Below, piece after piece: positions 60,233 to 64,000 of a stretch of DNA of 64,000 nucleotides. The first letter of the stretch is position 1; each line of letters opens with the position of its first letter. The translations under genes were made by a program, and so were the position numbers. Where the stretch lies: positions 1-64,000 of the forward strand of contig DULI01000005.1 of the NCBI GenBank assembly GCA_012840445.1. Reading direction: 5' to 3'. The DNA is from Clostridiales bacterium (GTDB lineage Bacteria; Bacillota; Clostridia; Oscillospirales; Acutalibacteraceae). Below the pieces are notes generated by a model. The model was given only the letters and a program-made list of their open reading frames with translations, had not been told where the DNA came from and ran no database searches.

Positions 60233-61318
60233 TTACCCCATTTTAATATTTTTTTCAATGGTCCCGCCGCCGACCACATATTCGCCGTCGTAAAATACAA
60301 CCGCCTGTCCGGGGGTAATCGCCCGCAGCGGCCGTTCGAATTCGGCAAGCACCTTTCCATCCTCCATCGGGTGAATGGTGGCAGCCTCCTCCCTTTGGCT
60401 GTACCTTACCTTCGCTGTAACCTTTAATGGCGATGTTAATTTATCAAAGGGAATGAAATTTACATCTTCCGCGATAAGCCTTGAAGAGTACAAATCGGCT
60501 TCCTCTCCCAATACCACCGTATTGGTTTCGGGTATTATGTCAACCACAAACATGGGCTTTCCAAAGGCCACCCCAAGCCCCTTGCGCTGGCCAATGGTGT
60601 ACCTGATATAACCCTTGTGCTCGCCAATCTTTCTGCCCTTAGTGTCAACAAAATCCCCTTTTTGAGCCTTTTGGCCGGTGTGCTCCTCTATAAAATCGGC
60701 ATATTTGCCGTTGGTAACAAAACAAATGTCCTGGCTGTCGGGCTTGTTAGAGTTAATAAACCCCATCTCGGCGGCAATTTCGCGCACCTGTTCCTTCAAA
60801 AGCCCGCCTAAGGGAAACAAAATGTGCTCAAGCTGCTGCTGGGTTAAGGAATAAAGCACATAGGTCTGGTCCTTGTTCCTGTCAACCGCTTTTTTCAACA
60901 GGTATCTGTTGGAAGCCTTGTCATACTCCCTTATGCAGTAATGCCCCGTGGCTACATAATCATGCCCCAACAGCTGCGCACGTTTTAGCAGCTCGTCAAA
61001 TTTTATGAATCTGTTGCAGTCAATACAAGGGTTGGGCGTCCCCCCGCACCTGTACTGGTCAATAAAGCGCTGTATCACGGTGTCCGCAAACCTCTGTTTG
61101 AAGTTAAACACATAGTGCCTAATACCCAGTTTATCGCATACGCTTCGCGCGTCGGTTACATCCGCCAGTGAACAGCAGGTACGGGTCATCTCATCGGATA
61201 TTTCACCATCATGTAGTTTTAAGGTAACTCCCGTGACTTCGAACCCTTGCTTTAACAGCTCCGCGGCAGCAACCGAACTGTCGACCCCGCCGCTCATTGC
61301 CATTAGTACTTTCTTCAT
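60233..61318 (-). CDS. mnmA: tRNA-specific 2-thiouridylase
   Basis: Thiolates U34 of Lys, Glu and Gln tRNAs. The protein has the PP-loop [15 protein letters not shown] at the N-terminus, catalytic cysteines in GGTPNPCIDCNRFIKF near 103 and DSQDICFV near 199, and a C-terminal beta-barrel. The ATG at 61318 follows GAGG; the preceding in-frame TTG is not needed. Heads a mnmA-nadA pair. Confidence 0.96.
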   Translation of the reverse strand: MKKVLMAMSGGVDSSVAAAELLKQGFEVTGVTLKLHDGEISDEMTRTCCSLADVTDARSVCDKLGIRHYVFNFKQRFADTVIQRFIDQYRCGGTPNPCIDCNRFIKFDELLKRAQLLGHDYVATGHYCIREYDKASNRYLLKKAVDRNKDQTYVLYSLTQQQLEHILFPLGGLLKEQVREIAAEMGFINSNKPDSQDICFVTNGKYADFIEEHTGQKAQKGDFVDTKGRKIGEHKGYIRYTIGQRKGLGVAFGKPMFVVDIIPETNTVVLGEEADLYSSRLIAEDVNFIPFDKLTSPLKVTAKVRYSQREEAATIHPMEDGKVLAEFERPLRAITPGQAVVFYDGEYVVGGGTIEKNIKMG

Positions 61319-61391
61319 CAAACAGCCTCGCAGAATTTTTAAATATTATACACTAATCTAATATATTATTCAATGTATTGACTAACCAATA

Positions 61392-61415
61392 ACCCCTCAC
61401 ATAATCGTGAGGGGT
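61392..61415 (-). terminator. Weak terminator hairpin after pnp
   Basis: ACCCCTCAC and GTGAGGGGT pair perfectly with a 6-base loop, but the following minus-strand bases are T-poor. It may act as a 3' stability hairpin. Confidence 0.5.
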
Positions 61416-61426
61416 CATAATTTTAA

Positions 61427-63628
61427 TCAATAATTTCTCGGCCTTTTATTGTGGCCCTGGCGTTTGTTGTTGCCTGTGCTATGGCCGTGTGTATTGCTGC
61501 GGCGTGGGGCTGGTTGGGGTTCTGGCGTTATTCCTTCAATCTCCATCAGCGCGTCCTTTCGGGAAAGGTTAATTCTGCCCTGGTCGTCGATTTCTACAAC
61601 CTTTACCACTACCTCGTCACCCACTGATACCGCATCTTCAACCTTGTTTGTGCGCTTTACGTCAAGCTGGCTGATATGCACAAGCCCTTCCTTGCCGGGG
61701 GCAATTTCGACAAAGGCGCCGAAGTTCATAAGACGGGTAACCTTGCCCTTGTAAATCGAGCCGATTTCGGGCTCGGTGGCGATTGTCTGGATTATCTGCA
61801 AAGCGCGGCGGGCATTCTCAATATCAATAGCAGAAACAAATACCCTTCCGTCTTCTTCAATATCAATTTTGCAATCGCAATCGGCACAAATCTTCTGAAT
61901 AATTTTCCCGCCGGAACCGATAACATCCCGGATTTTTTCGGTGTCAATCTTGGTGGTAAGCACTTTGGGCGCGTACTTGGAAAGCTCCGGCCTTGGCTTG
62001 TCAATGGTCTTGAGGATTACCTCATCAAGAATATATATCCTTGCCTTACGGGTCTTTTCAAGGGCCTCCGCTATAATGTCAAAGGTCAGCCCGTCGATTT
62101 TTATATCCATCTGGATAGCCGTAATTCCAGTATGTGTACCCGCAACCTTAAAGTCCATATCTCCAAAGAAGTCTTCAATTCCCTGAATATCCACCATTGT
62201 AATATAGCGGTCGCCTTCGGTGACAAGGCCGCAGGAAATTCCGGCAACCGGCGCTTTAATCGGCACACCCGCGTCCATAAGCGCCAGCGTGGAACCGCAA
62301 ATGGCGCCCTGTGAGGTGGAGCCGTTGGAAGACAATACCTCTGACACAAGCCTTAGGGAATAGGGGAAGTCCTCCTCGCTGGGGATGACAGGCAGCAAAG
62401 CCCTTTCAGCAAGCGCGCCGTGGCCAATCTCGCGCCGTCCGGGAGCCTTTGGCGGCTTGGCCTCCCCTACCGAATAGGAGGGCATATTGTAATGGTGCAT
62501 ATACCTCTTGCTTTCCTCGTTGTCTATACCGTCAAGCAGCTGGCTGTCGCTTTTTGTACCAAGGGTGGCAACGGTCAGCACCTGGGTTTGCCCGCGGGCA
62601 AAGAGGCCTGAACCGTGTACCCTTGGCAGCAGACCTACCTCTGCCCACAGTGGGCGGATATCATCCAGACCGCGGCCGTCAACGCGTTTGCCCTCGTCCA
62701 GAATCCAGCGGCGCACCACAAACTTCTGAAGCATATACAGGCAATCTTCTATCTGGGTGCCCTGCTCAGGATATACCTCGTCAAACTGGGTGTGTACCTC
62801 CTCGTACACTGATGACAGACGTTCTTCACGCACAACCTTGTCGTCAGTATCAAGTGCCCAGCGGACTTTGTCAATCGCAAACTCCTTAATTGCCTCATAC
62901 ATTTCGGGGTCAGGCTTGTTTGATTCAAAGGTGAACTTGGGTTTTCCGATTTCCGCGGCTATCTCATTGATAAACTTAATCAATTTTTGGTTCTCTGCAT
63001 GCCCTGCCTTTATGGCTTCAAGCATTATATCTTCGGGGATCTGGTCGGCGCCGGCCTCAATCATAACCACCTTTTCCTCGGTGGACGCAACGGTCAGATG
63101 CAGCTTTGATTTTTCAGACTGCTCCTCGGTCGGATTTATCACAATTTCTCCGTCCACATATCCCACCGAAACGCCTGCAATCGGGCCATTCCACGGGATA
63201 TCCGAAATGGAAATGGCAATGGAAGCGCCAATCATTCCGGCAATTTCGGGGGAGCAGTCCGGGTCGGTGGAAAGAGCAGTGCAGACGATTGAGACCTCGT
63301 TGCGCATGTCCTGCGGGAATAGTGGCCTTATTGGCCTGTCGATCACGCGGGAGGCCAGAATAGCCTTTTCGCTCGGTCTTCCCTCACGGCGAGTAAAGGA
63401 ACCCGGTATTTTACCCACCGAATAGAGCTTTTCCTCAAAATTTACCGAAAGCGGGAAAAAATCCACGCCTTCCTTTGGCTTGTCTGATGCGGTTGCCGTA
63501 CAGAGCACGGCGGTTTCGCCATACCGTACAAGGCACGAACCGTTGGCCAAAAGGGCCATTTTGCCGGTTTCCACAGACAGTGTCCGTCCCGCAAGTTCAG
63601 TAGAGAACACCTTAAAATTTTCGTACAT
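61427..63628 (-). CDS. pnp: Polyribonucleotide nucleotidyltransferase (PNPase)
   Basis: 733 residues: two RNase PH-like domains (about 5-230 and 320-545; [44 protein letters not shown]), an all-alpha linker between them, then KH (about 555-615, [15 protein letters not shown]) and S1 (about 622-690, [18 protein letters not shown]) RNA-binding domains and a basic, low-complexity tail. Phosphorolytic 3'-5' mRNA decay. It follows rpsO, the classical rpsO-pnp order. Confidence 0.97.
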   Translation of the reverse strand: MYENFKVFSTELAGRTLSVETGKMALLANGSCLVRYGETAVLCTATASDKPKEGVDFFPLSVNFEEKLYSVGKIPGSFTRREGRPSEKAILASRVIDRPIRPLFPQDMRNEVSIVCTALSTDPDCSPEIAGMIGASIAISISDIPWNGPIAGVSVGYVDGEIVINPTEEQSEKSKLHLTVASTEEKVVMIEAGADQIPEDIMLEAIKAGHAENQKLIKFINEIAAEIGKPKFTFESNKPDPEMYEAIKEFAIDKVRWALDTDDKVVREERLSSVYEEVHTQFDEVYPEQGTQIEDCLYMLQKFVVRRWILDEGKRVDGRGLDDIRPLWAEVGLLPRVHGSGLFARGQTQVLTVATLGTKSDSQLLDGIDNEESKRYMHHYNMPSYSVGEAKPPKAPGRREIGHGALAERALLPVIPSEEDFPYSLRLVSEVLSSNGSTSQGAICGSTLALMDAGVPIKAPVAGISCGLVTEGDRYITMVDIQGIEDFFGDMDFKVAGTHTGITAIQMDIKIDGLTFDIIAEALEKTRKARIYILDEVILKTIDKPRPELSKYAPKVLTTKIDTEKIRDVIGSGGKIIQKICADCDCKIDIEEDGRVFVSAIDIENARRALQIIQTIATEPEIGSIYKGKVTRLMNFGAFVEIAPGKEGLVHISQLDVKRTNKVEDAVSVGDEVVVKVVEIDDQGRINLSRKDALMEIEGITPEPQPAPRRSNTHGHSTGNNKRQGHNKRPRNY

Positions 63629-63655
63629 AATTAAATTTTACCTCCACATTTTTGG

Positions 63656-63745
63656 TAATACGGGACGTTGCGGTTTAGCAATAAATCCACTGTCCGAGTT
63701 TTCGGGCAATCGATTCACTGCTAAAACCCGCCATATCCCGTATTA
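63656..63745 (-). promoter_or_regulatory. Long imperfect stem-loop in the pnp leader
   Basis: TAATACGGGA (63656-63665) pairs perfectly with TCCCGTATTA (63736-63745), and inner GCGG-TTTAGCA with TGCTAAA-CCCGC; an inner CCGA/CGG loop completes it. It lies 27 bases before the pnp ATG. In other bacteria pnp is autoregulated through such a leader duplex. Confidence 0.6.
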
Positions 63746-63769
63746 TATATTATTGCTAATTTAATACAA
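63742..63769 (-). promoter_or_regulatory. Possible pnp promoter
   Basis: Minus-strand TTGTAT (about 63764-63769), 16-base spacer, TATAAT (63742-63747). The -10 overlaps the outer arm of the leader stem. Confidence 0.45.
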
Positions 63770-63811
63770 AAGTAGTCATTTAATGCCGATTGTAAATCTA
63801 ATCAGCATTAA

Positions 63812-63842
63812 AAAGCAGACCGAAAGCCGGTCTGCTTTAGAA
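63812..63842 (-). terminator. Terminator after rpsO
   Basis: AAAGCAGACC (63812-63821) pairs with GGTCTGCTTT (63829-63838); TTTTTAATG follows on the minus strand. Confidence 0.85.
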
Positions 63843-64000
63843 TTATTTGCGAATGCTGAGCTTTTTGATGATTTCGCGATATCTGTTGATATCCTTCTTC
63901 ATCAAGTAGTTAAGCAGATTCCGCCTGTGTCCAACCATTTTGAGCAAGCCCCGACGGGAATGATGGTCCTTTTTGTGGGTCTTAAGATGCTCGGTAAGCT
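63843..64000 (-). CDS. rpsO: 30S ribosomal protein S15 (C-terminal part)
   Basis: The last 51 or so codons are visible, reading [35 protein letters not shown] and a final IIKKLSIRK. This is the highly conserved S15 helix 2-4 region that binds 16S rRNA. The start lies beyond the right edge. Confidence 0.95.
   Translation of the reverse strand, partial: LTEHLKTHKKDHHSRRGLLKMVGHRRNLLNYLMKKDINRYREIIKKLSIRK

Overview
The window looks like a chromosome segment of an uncultured clostridial (Bacillota) anaerobe. The support is Shine-Dalgarno sites close to AGGAGG, strong sigma-A promoters in AT-rich gaps, a complete rnfCDGEAB operon, pyruvate phosphate dikinase, type III glutamine synthetase, LL-diaminopimelate aminotransferase, an archaeal-style split glutamate synthase and an ANTAR antiterminator. 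No phage, transposase, CRISPR array, tRNA or rRNA was seen.

Layout. (a) 1-4280: the start of a large secreted beta-helix protein with carbohydrate-binding domains (runs off the left edge), a short GlmU-like nucleotidyltransferase, and two small tandem paralogous proteins of unknown role. (b) 4440-7250: ppdK with its own promoter and terminator. (c) 7354-18253: a nitrogen-assimilation island. The minus-strand operon is gltB1 (glutaminase domain), gltB2 (FMN/Fe-S synthase domain), ferredoxin, FAD oxidoreductase, gltB3 (GXGXG domain), glnA, ANTAR regulator. Facing away from it are gdhA and glnN (GSIII). (d) 18362-35551: a plus-strand run of gatCAB, guaA, glmS, pyrG, purF, carA, carB, dapF, dapL and nadE. 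Nearly every enzyme up to carB uses glutamine as nitrogen donor. (e) 35557-44598: cell-surface and housekeeping genes (transglutaminase-like lipoprotein, divergent LCP-like protein, DHH phosphoesterase, lepA, polysaccharide deacetylase, DegV protein, membrane protein, MscS channel). (f) 44720-49659: rnf operon; divergent lon, engB, lysA and a DUF368/PopT transporter follow to 55201. (g) 55312-64000, all minus strand: split methionine synthase with metF, nadA-mnmA, pnp and the 3' part of rpsO.

The most interesting observation is a family of six related leader elements. They share a box resembling GGCAATGGCGTCTTTA followed by a stem-loop, usually a terminator-like one. They sit just downstream of the promoters of the glt-glnA-ANTAR operon, gdhA (two copies) and gatCAB (two copies), and between gdhA and glnN. 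An ANTAR antiterminator is encoded within the same island, and its receiver domain has lost the phospho-acceptor aspartate. The simplest reading, which is inference, is that this regulator reads nitrogen status without phosphorylation and controls read-through at these leaders. That would couple glutamine and glutamate synthesis to the following block of glutamine amidotransferases.

Most gene calls rest on recognisable family motifs. RNA and promoter calls are by eye and need folding, comparative and transcript data.
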